Part shown: positions 1-64,000 of the stretch, one piece after another | How the letters are laid out: every line of letters starts with the position of its first letter | How positions within the stretch are numbered: position 1 is the first letter of the stretch | From: Hyperoplus lanceolatus | Taxonomy: Eukaryota; Chordata; Actinopteri; Uranoscopiformes; Ammodytidae | DNA: 64,000 nucleotides | Assembly (NCBI GenBank): GCA_026929865.2 | Contig: CM049406.2 | Location: 27,343,501-27,407,500 of the forward strand | Direction: 5' to 3' | Position numbers and translations under genes: made by a program | The notes under the pieces: generated by a model | What the model saw: the letters and a program-made list of their open reading frames with translations, nothing else | Told to the model about the DNA's origin: nothing | Database searches by the model: none

Positions 1-195
1 TTTTTAGCATGGGCAGGCGATTTTAAAAGGTTTTTAAAAGTTTTGAACTCGATATGGTTGCTATAGAGTTTTCATTAGAACAAATCTCTCTAGATGTCAG
101 TATTCTGAATACTATGTTGTCATGCCGAGGTGTGTTACAAAGAGAACAATGTCCTCCGTTGTGTGCTGTAAGCATTTGAACCTCTATGTCTACAG

Positions 196-1879
196 GGGGA
201 TCAGTACTGGCGTCTGGATGAGAACATGCAGATGGAGCCAGGCTTCCCCAAACCCCTGTCCTCTGAGTTCCCTGGTCTGACAGGAAGCATCAGGGCTGCT
301 CTGCCTGTACCAGCCTCTAGGAGCAGGCCAGAGACAGTCTACTTCTTTAAGAACGGTGGTGAGGCAAATATACACCAACTGATACACAGAGTGACAATAT
401 GGGCTGGGAAAAACAGGCACAAGGCATGAGTCAGGTTAATACATTAATGTGTAACGCAGATCAATTATCCTTGAGCAAGATCCCTCAATAGGTAACTGCT
501 AACTGCCCAAAAAGTTAATTTTTTTGTGAGACAAATAATGAATTCATTAGCTTTCTGGTTTGAGATGATCTTATCACATATGCTATCCATCCCCATGGAC
601 AGAAATAGATCAAAGCTCCAAACGATGTGGTTGTTTGTACTAACCCTTTATTAGGCACTCATTCAAATACTTGGAAATGAAAAATGTCAACCCCAGTGTT
701 AGTGGAGGATATTAAAAGATTTTGACACTACTGAAGTTACCGTATGACTCCTCGCGTGATAAACGGTCTGGTCGGTTCATAGTATAAATGGTTGGACATA
801 AATCCAAATACTCTGTTGTCTCCCTGCAGATATACTAATAATAAAAAGATGCATTCAGAGAGAGATGGCTGTACAGTGTGGTTTATATGCTGTTTGAGTT
901 TCTGGACCAACGGTATCTCTCCCAATCCGTCTTCTAGGAGACACCATGCAGAGGTTCACCTTCCCACCAAGCAACACTCCCTCCTGCAGCAAGAAGCCAA
1001 GTCGTACAACTCCCCGGGCTGGTAAGTATACCCTGTGTAACAAATCACATACTCTTTCTTTTACTACACTACATACTAAAGTACAGAAGAGTTTTAGGGC
1101 CACAGGAGAGAAAAAAAATCAGATAAGGATTTTTTTTTTCATTATGTTGAGAAATTTCAAGAATAAAGACGAATACTCCAAAATGCTATTGAAATTAGAG
1201 GGGCATTTATGTATCTTCAGTATATTACAATTGACGTGCATGTATTGGGACATACTAAATTTGGCATACTAAAAAGTAGGGAAGTATGGGAATTGGATCG
1301 CAGGGAATGTCTAAACAAGCATTTCTCCCAGACCTCTACCCTTTTAAAAGCCCATGGGCATCAGCGCATGTTGGAGATGTACTTCAACAATGCTGTGTAT
1401 GGATTTCTCAGGTGTTCCAGAAGTCCCTCTGAGTGGAGAGATCAACCTCAAGATCTCTGTGAAGGGGTTCCCCGGCCCCATCACCTCTGCTCTGTCCATG
1501 CCCAGCCCTCAGAGCAGAGACAGATACCAGCATGTCCTCTTTGCTGGACGTAAGAACACCCTTCATCACTCCACTAGATTGATTTCTGACTTGTATCTTA
1601 CGTCTGGTTCAGGAAATCATGGTCGGCCTGTCTACTCAGTGACTATATGTACTGAACAAAATGCAGCCGTTTTATACTTTTTTTTTTTTTTTCCAATACA
1701 TTTCTGTCTTCTCCACAGCCCTCTTCTTCAACGTCCAGATATCAGGTGACCTTCCACAGCTGCTCAAATCTGACCCGTCTGCAGCCTTCTCCCCTCTCCC
1801 CATACCCGACGCCATGCCAACCAGCTCTGCCCCTCCCCTCCCAGCCAACTCCATCTTGGTCTGGCTGCGCTGTCCCTAA
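196..1879 (+). CDS. prg4: PRG4-like (lubricin) C-terminal hemopexin region, last four coding exons (5' end outside window)
   Basis: Proteoglycan 4 is a secreted boundary lubricant of joints and mucosal surfaces with a C-terminal hemopexin-like domain. Exons seen: 196-358, 938-1021, 1412-1549 and 1719-1879. All junctions are GT-AG with phase 1 at the internal joins, giving 181 residues and a TAA at 1877-1879. The first exon begins GDQYWRLDENMQMEPGFPKP and carries FPGLTGSIRAAL and VYFFKN, the repeat pattern of a hemopexin blade. Later exons carry INLKISVKGFPGPITSAL and a terminus ending VWLRCP, matching the end of mammalian PRG4 (VWYNCP) as I remember it. The penultimate Cys is conserved. The mucin-like part lies left of the window. 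The neighbour is convergent TPR, the same arrangement as in mammals. Teleosts have prg4a and prg4b and I cannot say which this is. Vitronectin or another hemopexin protein is less likely because of the terminus and synteny. Confidence 0.86.
359..937. other. PRG4 intron, no recognisable element
   Basis: AT-rich intron between PRG4-like exons 196-358 and 938-1021. A second possible acceptor lies at about 831 (ccctgcag), but its open frame does not continue the upstream phase. I see no gene or repeat here. Confidence 0.5.
1031..1305 (+). repeat. Inverted-repeat element, family A, copy 1
   Basis: About 275 bp in a PRG4-like intron, starting ten bases after the donor at 1022. The ends read ccctgtgtaacaaatcacat and, reversed, cattccctgcgatcc. 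The interior includes tactaaagtacagaagag, shared with copies at 4091, 32710 and 49569. No coding capacity. Confidence 0.7.
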
Positions 1880-2381
1880 AAGGATGTCCAGCAAAGGAGA
1901 CAAAGGCCTAGCTTTGGTATTAGCTGCCTGTCTACTCAGTAAATATATGTACTGAACATAACGCATGCCATTTAACTACTTTTAAGTTTTTTTTCTAATA
2001 CATTTATGCCACGATTTTTAATTCCCACCCTTTTTGGAAAGTTTAATTGCCCGCTGTTGCATAGTGAGTGGGTTGAATTTATTCATTTTGAGGAATTTTC
2101 ATTTTAAAAAAAATGTAACGATTATTTGTGATGTCAAATGTTTAAAAAAAAAAAATGTAGTCTATAAGTACATGTGTTAGAGTCGGGAAATAGCAAAAAG
2201 TTATTTCCCACAGCCCGTCTTCAGACCGTTAGCCCTGGTTATTTATCACTCCTTTGGTAGCCATCTTAAGTGGTATAAGTCATTGGATTCCACCTTGATT
2301 ATAGTATAAGTAACACATGAAGTCGCTGCTACTCATTATAGTATAAGTAACACATGAAGTCGCTGCTACTCATTATTTGAC
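1880..2381. other. PRG4/TPR convergent intergenic region
   Basis: Holds the PRG4 3' untranslated region and the TPR 3' end. The stretch 1925-2005 closely resembles 1628-1706 inside the preceding PRG4 intron (both contain cctgtctactcagt and atatgtactgaaca), so it is a local direct duplication. I see no clear AATAAA for PRG4. Confidence 0.5.
2298..2371. repeat. 37-bp tandem duplication at the TPR 3' end
   Basis: Two copies of a 37-base unit, 2298-2334 and 2335-2371, that begins attatagtataagtaacaca. They look identical. They lie just beyond the TPR poly(A) signal, where cleavage would be expected. Confidence 0.85.
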
Positions 2382-2387
2382 TTTATT
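2382..2387 (-). terminator. tpr: TPR polyadenylation signal AATAAA
   Basis: TTTATT on the plus strand, AATAAA on the minus strand, about 330 bases after the TPR stop codon. It is the first canonical signal that I see downstream. Confidence 0.55.
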
Positions 2388-2716
2388 ATTAAAACAAATC
2401 TATAAACAGCCCAAAGACAGAGCAACATGAAGACGCTAACGACATTACAAAACCAGGACCGCTCTCATTAATACATGTCAAATGCAAACGACAAAAAGCA
2501 ACTTAAAAACTCAAGATTTCACAAACAATGTGACCTTAGATGTCGCACACATAGAAAGCCATTATGTTGCTGCTGTAATGGTGCGATTAGTGATTTGGAT
2601 TGGTCAGAAGATTGATCGATACACTGAATGTTAAAAAAAAAAAAAAAAGCAATGTGGAACTAAGCCTTTATATTTCCTTATTGGATGAGATAACAGAGTT
2701 GCTGCTGGTGAGATCA

Positions 2717-45372
<42,656 letters not shown>

Positions 45373-45399
45373 CTCCGACCGTATACCCCCGAACAAAAA

Positions 45400-46340
45400 T
45401 ATATAAGTAAACGGACGCCAAACTCCGGTGAAGTGATGAAGCGCTGTCTCTCCCGTCCCGTAAGCCCGCTGTTTGATATCTCGCCGATAAGGTGTCAAGC
45501 TAGGTGTCATGTCAAACTCATACAAAGACAGGATATGCACCCAGAACCTTCAAAATAAAGCAAGAATTTACAATCGTTTGCAACCAGACCGGGAGAAACA
45601 GTAGCCTACATTTACTTGAGTAATATCTTCTTAATGTTACTTTATATCATTTACTTCACTACACTACAGAGGGAACGATTACTTTGTAATCTACTGTAGA
45701 CTATAATTATTTGTAGTTTCCGTAGTTACTTTACAAATGGTATTTAAAAAAATAAAATCACTAAATCAAATTATGCTTCCCAAAGGTTCATGCAAGTACA
45801 ACTGGGACATTAGTCTAATTTATTGGTCATTTGACATACATTTACTTAGTTTAGGTCATTTTTTATGAGCAAATGTTAACATGATTTCATGGTTCAAGCT
45901 TTTCAAATGTGAAGATTCGTAGATTTTTTTTTACTTATTATACAATGACACACACAGCAACCATCAACCATACAATTTAAATTCCAGCAAAGAGATGTAC
46001 AAACATTTTTTATGGATTTATAATAGATAATGTAGGCCTATATAATAATGTTTTTTTTTACGATAAAGATACTTTCACTTTGTTTTTGTTTCCATCATAG
46101 TACAAGCTTTAACCTGAAGAGGATTTCAAAACGTCCCGTTAGTTGTTTGTCTTTCGTTGTGTAACTTGACCATCACTTCACCTCGCTTCACCCACACGAC
46201 AGAGACATGCGACGGAAATACGTCATTTCCCAAAGCATTGTGGTAGAGTGAGTTTCTTTGCTCTGCTGACGAACCACCACTGCCAGCTGTCAAAACTAAC
46301 AACAAGCCCCGTGCTTTCTGCTCGTCTTGCTTCTGTCAGG
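45400..46340. promoter_or_regulatory. Divergent TPR/ODR4 promoter region
   Basis: TPR starts at 45372 (minus) and the first ODR4 exon ends at the donor 46340 (plus), so both promoters must lie here. At 46220-46227 there is a CRE-like tacgtcat, followed by tttcccaaagcattgtggta, which resembles the ZNF143/THAP11 element of housekeeping promoters. Likely ODR4 start sites lie just downstream. The stretch 45600-46110 is AT-rich and repeat-like. No TATA box is clear for either gene. The motif names are by eye. Confidence 0.5.
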
Positions 46341-46689
46341 TATTTTACCTCTCTTTACATGGATAGGATCTTGTAGGAACTCTTTAACGTTAGCTTGGTG
46401 TAGGAAATTGCCAGGCCAGCTAAAGTTAGAGCGACAGACAGCCTGATGGTTAGACGACTCATGGCTGGGCTTAAAAAGTGTACATGAATGAACTAGGCTA
46501 CTTGTTGCTTTTCATTTCAGTCAACATCTGCATTGGTGTAGATACTCATAAAGCCTTTGTAAATTCTTCACTTGTTTAGCTTGTGTCTAATTCTTAGCCG
46601 GACACTATTATTGCAGACATACTAATAAAATGGCTCCACTGATTTGCATTACCTATCTCTCCATCTCTTTTCCCACACTGTCCTCTAAG

Positions 46690-58905
<12,216 letters not shown>

Positions 58906-58933
58906 TACACACACATACTGTACGCACACACCA

Positions 58934-58939
58934 AATAAA
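58934..58939 (+). terminator. odr4: ODR4 polyadenylation signal AATAAA
   Basis: Only 29 bases after the TAG at 58903-58905, giving a very short 3' untranslated region, with a T-rich/GT-rich stretch just beyond. Confidence 0.75.
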
Positions 58940-59146
58940 GTGTAACATTTCTACTAAGTGTCTGTTGGTTGAATCAGTGATGCAGAAAATATGAGCTTAT
59001 TCATTTGTCTGACTAACGTGTTATGGGGAAGACTACTGAGCTGCCAAGTGATCACAAGGCTTCTGCTCAAAGAAACACATTTTATTCATATTTATTTTTT
59101 TACGTTTTAGATGGAAAATATTTGTTCCGGTACTGGAACGGGGGTT

Positions 59147-59313
59147 GGGAATCGCTGCTGTTATGCATTTGTAAAACAAGAAAAAACTAAAAAGAAGTAT
59201 TTTACTGTATTTCAGTTCCAAACCTTTTGGCATGATACAGGCTCTCAACTTCACCACCGGAGTACTAATATTATTGTGAGGAGGGATGTATCTTCTATCT
59301 TGCAGGACAACAG
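59147..59313 (-). repeat. Right arm of the long inverted repeat
   Basis: Reads ttcagttccaaaccttttgg, aggctctcaacttcaccacc and atcttctatcttgcagga, the inverse of 58352-58520, with only scattered mismatches. Confidence 0.85.
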
Positions 59314-60645
59314 GATAGACATTCTGTGAGGCCGGTACACTAATATCTAGCTCTGCCATTTCATGTAATGAAGCAAGACAGTGGAAATAGAAAAAAATAA
59401 CACTATAGACATGTTCTGAAAAGAAAAAAGTGTATCACATGTATCACAAGTGTTAGTATAGTTTAAATTAAAACTGCAGGCACCCAATGTGAACAACGTC
59501 ATAATGGCATTTCAAGCACGGACAGTCCGATACTAGAACCTTGTGTAGGAAGGGGAGTGGTCAAACTGGCTGTTGTTTACTGGACATATCCAGGGTTCAG
59601 AAAGGGTAATAGTCAGCATGTGAGCACCTTACTATAGTCAATACATATTTATTTGTACTGACTAGCCTGTCCTTATTTCACTACCATGCTTGCCCTGTGA
59701 GTCTGGCGAAATGAGATAAAGGGATAGTTCAGTATTTTTTAAGTGGGGTTGTATGAGGTACTTAGGCATTATTTGTTTTTTACCTTATGGAGATGGCTGT
59801 CAGTGCAGTCATTATAAGTAGTTTGGGGAAGACGTTGCTGTAAGTCAGCTTTTTACTGTTGCAGAGATGGCCGGGAAAAAAACCAATTTTTTAACCATAT
59901 TTACATGCTTATCTAAAAGAAATGATCTGTTCAATTGTACACTAAATGTAGGATATTCTCACGGCTGATTTGCAGACTGATACTGACCGTACTACGCTTG
60001 AAAAAAAAGTGCAAAAATAAATGCCTGTCTGCCAGTGCAGTGAAAAAATCCTAAATTTACCATACAAGCACCGTCATTTTTTAGGTGAGCATTTCTATAC
60101 GTGGCGAAAAAGTGTTTTTCTGCTGGCCCCCCTCTGCAACAGTACAATGCTGACTTCTGCTATACAGCGACATGTCCCCTAAACTCACTTATTATGACTG
60201 CGCTGACCGCCAACTCCATTAGGTAACACACTGACTGATTGATTGATTTTATTTGACCATTTGATATAAAATATGAACAGCACTCTGTTTCATACATTCA
60301 AATACAAAAATATTGTACTGTCCCTTTTAACACGGATTTATGCCTCTTATAGAGCGAAAAAAAAAAGCAGGGTCATTGTTTGCTTTAGCCTGGGCTCAGG
60401 TGCAATGAACTTCAACCCCTCCCGTGATACTATCAGCTCTGACACTGTAACTCTAAGACTGTTAACCAGCCCGTTGTCCACATGCTGGAGGAGTGGGCTT
60501 GATAAGGAACAGGGCAAGTTCCACTTCAGGAGCAGAGCAGTCCCGGACAGTGCTTCGGACCCTCTAATCCAACTATCAACAGAAAGGATCTCCACTCAAA
60601 GCATCTGACAAGCTTTGTATTCGCCCCAAAGCGGACAGAGGCACC
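59314..60645. other. ODR4-DPYD intergenic region
   Basis: 59720-60240 is a fish repeat-like block (gggatagttcagtatttttt, ggttgtatgaggtacttagg). About 60235-60310 is an inverted LINE-like tail (gattgattttatttgacc). 60370-60645 is unique-looking and directly precedes DPYD exon 1, so it is the likely promoter/5' untranslated region. No TATA box seen. Confidence 0.45.
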
Positions 60646-62655
60646 ATGTTGAGTAAAGATCTTCCAGACATTGAGGTAAATGATTGCTTGTATATAAGTG
60701 ATATTGTTCTACCTTTTGATGCTCTACATATCTGGAACAAACTCCCAGAAAACTTGAGGTCTGCTGCAACTCTCAGCTCTTTTAAATCAAGTCTGAAGAC
60801 TTTTCTGTTTCCATTTTAACCTGCAATGTTGTTGTATTTAAATGTTCTATTTCTATTCATTAGCTTTTAAATGTATTATGTATTTTAATCTTGAAACTGT
60901 AAACCACTTTGAGTGGCCTTGTGTCTGAATTGTGCTATATAAATAAACTTGCCTTGCCTTGCATTGCCTTACCTTTTCCCTTCAGCAGGATTCCCTATTA
61001 ATTGTCTGGTTTTGTTGTTCCACCATAGAAAAGTCTAAATCTGTGTATTGTGAGCCTGTGTGCAAATACCAATATAGAACAAAGTCCCTATAAATGAACT
61101 GATCAGAGACTTTTACACACTTGATTTATGTGGAGGAATTTCTAGTGTAAGAAGGGCTTCTGGCATTGAGAGTGGCTTAGTCTCTCACCACTTCAGACAG
61201 AATACTAATCTGAGGCCTCTCAAGGGGGCTACCGTGTACATGTCGGAGCAAGTGCTGAACTAATGTAATGACTATGATCTCTAAAAATGGCATTTTAACA
61301 TCAAAGAAATGGCATCAATCTGAAGAAAAATAACAGTTTTTTAAACAATATTCCACTGACTTACAAATGAAGGCCAGATACTGTAGGTGACCAGGGTAAC
61401 ACTTTAAATATCATTGTGAAGCTTTGCCAGTTGATCGTTTACATTCAAATGATATTTTTCTTGTGGAATGTTTGAAATCAATATGCAAATTTGGCAAAAT
61501 CTTACTAATTATGCGTACATTTGTATCTCTTTAAAAAAAACTAAATTCTAGATGTTGGTATAAAGCCAGAGTTAAAATCTCCATTTCATTTTTACTTGTT
61601 TGAGTCCAAACAAGAACAGATTTTGAATACAGCCCTTTGTCATTTTATAAATCAAAAAATACCATGCACAGGTCTTAAATGGATTTTGAGTATGTTTTTA
61701 TAAAGAAAATGTCTGATAGCTTAAATCAGACAATTAACAACATACGATCAAGTCCTTCTGCAGTAACCTGCAGAATAGTGCTAAGAATGATTATGGAAAG
61801 TTCTGTTGATGTAAGTTAGAAGTTGAGCTCAATTAGTATTGATAGTTAGCCTGCTATCGGTGTATGAATGTGTGTGTGAATGGTAACGTGTGAATGGGAA
61901 CCAGTCTTCCTTGAAAAAGAGTCTCCGGTCTCAATGGGATTAACCTGTATAAATAAAGGCTAAACATGTTCATATTTAAAGTATGGCAATTTTAAAAAAC
62001 GGGACAGCGAACAGTTATAAATGAAATCACCAGAGTCCAACATGTACATGTGCCAGATTTAGCCATGCAGGCTCATTTCCATCTGTATAGCTTAAAAGAA
62101 AACATTAAAAAAACTACAGAAATACAACACATAAGCACAAAACAAAATGACATAAGCACAGATAGTGGCCGTTACATATGGTTGTTGTATAGGAGACACA
62201 ATCCGACAAGGTTTAGTCAAATAAAAACCTTAATGGACATTTTGGACCTAGTCTCTCATTGAGGGGATAAAAAGCCATGCTATTATTGGCTTCATGATCT
62301 TTATACACAAGTGTTATGTGCAGCCTATTGTTGTACAAGCTGTAAATAAGTGACAGTTGAGGTACAGTGTAGGTAAGAACTAGCCTGGTCCTACCAGACC
62401 ATCGTACTTCATTTCATTTGTACAGCAGTACGTAGGCGGGCGGTGCCAGGCAAGGTAGGCACGTGTAAAGATGGGGAAATAGTTCCAAAGGATGCCATAT
62501 AAGTGCAGTCTCAAGTCCTAGGTCACATAAGCTCAGAGCATTGGCCCAGCAGCTCATCATTATCTTATCATGTTGACCCCAACCCTCCAAACAGGCAAAC
62601 TTCCTGGAAAGTTCCAAAAGTTTCAGTGTTTTTCAACAGCAGCTGTGTGTGTGTG

Positions 62656-62687
<32 letters not shown>

Positions 62688-63556
62688 TGCGTGTGTGTGT
62701 TCATCAGTAACAGGAGGGAAGCAGCATTACGAGTTTTCATTTATGATGCACAATTATAAAGGTTTTGGATTGGTACAGGATGCAGTTTACAAAGCTAAAA
62801 AAAACGCAAAACAATATTTCGTCAAGACGTTATTGTTATTCATAATGGTCAACATCAGATTTTGGAATGTCAAATAAAGATATTCAAAGAGCATTTACTG
62901 GAAAATTCCCAGAATTGGAGTTTTGTCGTCACTTTCTGAGGACATCAGCATGTGCAATAACAATTTCCAACATGTGCTGCAAATGTTGCAACTTGCAATG
63001 TGATTAAGTTCAAGAGTACATGTGCAAAACAGGGGAAATGCTTGTGATTGTTCTGCAAGGGGTGGAGACGACATATTAGAATATAGTACTAATACTATTA
63101 TACTAATTTACATGTTAAAGAAACAGCATTTTTTCTGGTAATCTTGAAACCTGTGTTCAGGAGCAGCTGATCTATAAAAATTAAAATACGATTCCACTTT
63201 TGATATGTTGATCTTTTTCACCTCATTTCCCACAGAGCATCCTGGCTCTGAACCCCAGGGTGAAGACTCATGCTCAGATCATGTCCACAGCCAACAAGCA
63301 GAAAGAAAAAAAACACTGGAAGAGAAACCCTGAAAGAGGCTGTGACGTAAGAACACAAACAAGCAAGCAAACAACTAGTCTCTGGTGCTGTGGTCAATAG
63401 CATTTCAGTTCAGCCATTTGTTTCTTCTCTCTTCCTCATATCTTTCCAATAAACCATCATTTTTATCTTTCAGTCTTGTGTAAAGTTAGAAAACAACTTT
63501 GATGACATCAAACACACAACGCTGAGTGAGCGAGGAGCCATGCGAGAAGCACTGAG
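60646..63556 (+). CDS. dpyd: DPYD, dihydropyrimidine dehydrogenase, first three coding exons (3' end outside window)
   Basis: DPYD is a cytosolic homodimer carrying FAD, FMN and Fe-S clusters. It uses NADPH to reduce uracil and thymine, the first and rate-limiting step of pyrimidine breakdown. Exons: 60646-60675, 63236-63346 and 63474-63556. Exon 1 gives [10 protein letters not shown] (human begins MAPVLSKDSADIE), exon 2 opens [20 protein letters not shown] and includes KKHWKRNP, and exon 3 gives [20 protein letters not shown] then GAMREALR. Human DPYD reads [20 protein letters not shown] at this point. Phases are 0, 0 and 2. The next exon, beyond the window, should open with the CxxC-type Fe-S ligands. 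Intron 1 is 2.56 kb and holds an L2 tail 40 bp from its donor. An intact start, good splice sites and high identity argue for a functional gene. Confidence 0.93.
60716..60980 (+). repeat. L2-type LINE 3' end
   Basis: Starts about 40 bp after the DPYD exon 1 donor. Carries the peptide [20 protein letters not shown] and the tail ctatataaataaacttgcct with a (CCTTG)n-like end. Nearly identical to 41046-41305. Confidence 0.85.
60981..63235. other. DPYD intron 1, remaining part
   Basis: AT-rich. It holds a second-family SINE 3' half at 61837-61965 (gatagttagcctgctatcgg, cctgtataaataaaggcta), an inverted copy of the 48.6-kb LINE-like end at about 62040-62200, a fragment aactagcctggtcctaccag at 62381, and a TG/CG-alternating microsatellite at 62644-62700. 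No gene is seen. Confidence 0.5.
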
Positions 63557-63601
63557 GTGAGAAGACATTAACTTTATGTTTTCACACGCAAAGTACAGCT
63601 T

Positions 63602-63886
63602 TTAAAGGTGCACTATGCAGTTTCAGGGGAGGGGGATTTTCTTTACATTTTCAGAGCCTGCAGTTAGTTTACAAAACATATTTACTTTATTCATAGCATT
63701 GAATAATTCTATCATAAATCATAAAAAAAGTGAGACCTGGAACCAAATGTATGACTAGAGTATGTTTGTAAACAAAACTGTGGGCCCTAGTGTTCTAGAA
63801 ATCCACATTTCTTGTGAGGAAAGTTTTTTTATTCAGTAATGAACAACATTTTTTCAACTCTCTGAAGTTACATAGTGCACCTTTAA
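63602..63886. repeat. Inverted-repeat element, 0.28 kb
   Basis: The ends ttaaaggtgcactatgcagt and, inverted, ttaaaggtgcactatgtaac. In DPYD intron 3, 45 bp from the donor. A very common type of fish intronic element. Confidence 0.82.
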
Positions 63887-64000
63887 CTGGCTTGTAAAGC
63901 ACTTCCAACCTCACAGTCACATGCCTTATACATGTGAGTGACTCACAAGACCTCCACAGGGAGGAGCTCTTTGGTCATTAATAGAAGTTACACCTTTACA

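Noticed and set aside
840..1022. Alternative larger PRG4 exon beginning near 832
   Set aside because: The open frame there does not follow the phase left by exon 196-358. The acceptor at 937 joins in frame and restores the GG-DTMQRF sequence.
45600..46110. Possible extra exon in the TPR/ODR4 promoter interval
   Set aside because: AT-rich, repeat-like sequence with stops in all frames. Both genes are complete without it.
60347..60595. 82-codon minus-strand open frame upstream of DPYD
   Set aside because: Overlaps the likely DPYD 5' region, has no recognisable homology, and its composition gives no support.

Overview
This window is vertebrate nuclear DNA, almost certainly from a teleost fish. 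The evidence is small GT-AG exons in long introns, very many CA/TG and ACTC microsatellites, tRNA-headed SINEs, L2-type LINE 3' ends, fish-type Tc1-like transposons and a dense population of small inverted-repeat elements. No species can be named from sequence alone.

Four protein-coding genes were rebuilt exon by exon. (1) 196-1879, plus: the last four coding exons of a PRG4-like (lubricin) gene, ending in a hemopexin-type tail. (2) 2717-45372, minus: a complete TPR gene, the nuclear-basket coiled-coil protein. It has 55 coding exons whose lengths sum to 7,515 nt, which is 2,504 residues plus a stop in one unbroken frame. (3) 46695-58905, plus: a complete ODR4 gene with 13 coding exons (438 residues), divergent from TPR across a short shared promoter region. 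(4) 60646-63556 and onward, plus: the first three coding exons of DPYD (dihydropyrimidine dehydrogenase), cut by the window end. PRG4 and TPR are tail to tail, with about 0.5 kb between the PRG4 stop and the TPR poly(A) signal.

The genes do not form a pathway. PRG4 is a secreted lubricant, TPR organises the nuclear pore basket, ODR4 is an ER-membrane trafficking factor and DPYD starts pyrimidine breakdown. PRG4-TPR-ODR4 adjacency is the same as on human chromosome 1q; DPYD as the next gene is not.

Most non-coding sequence is transposon-derived. It includes a foldback-like Tc1 element with two inverted transposase 3' ends (17662-19284), a second Tc1-like copy with a SINE inside it (55781-56947), a 1.13-kb element whose terminal motif recurs internally (52533-53660), one inverted-repeat element nested in another (42531-44161), and about a dozen short element families, several in two to four copies.

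The most unusual coding feature is a Gln-rich coiled-coil expansion of TPR. It is encoded by six consecutive phase 0-0 exons (15054-20694) and is about 180 residues longer than the matching stretch of human TPR as I remember it. I see no unknown gene system. The points of interest are this exon block, the TG-tract splice acceptors and the transposon architecture.
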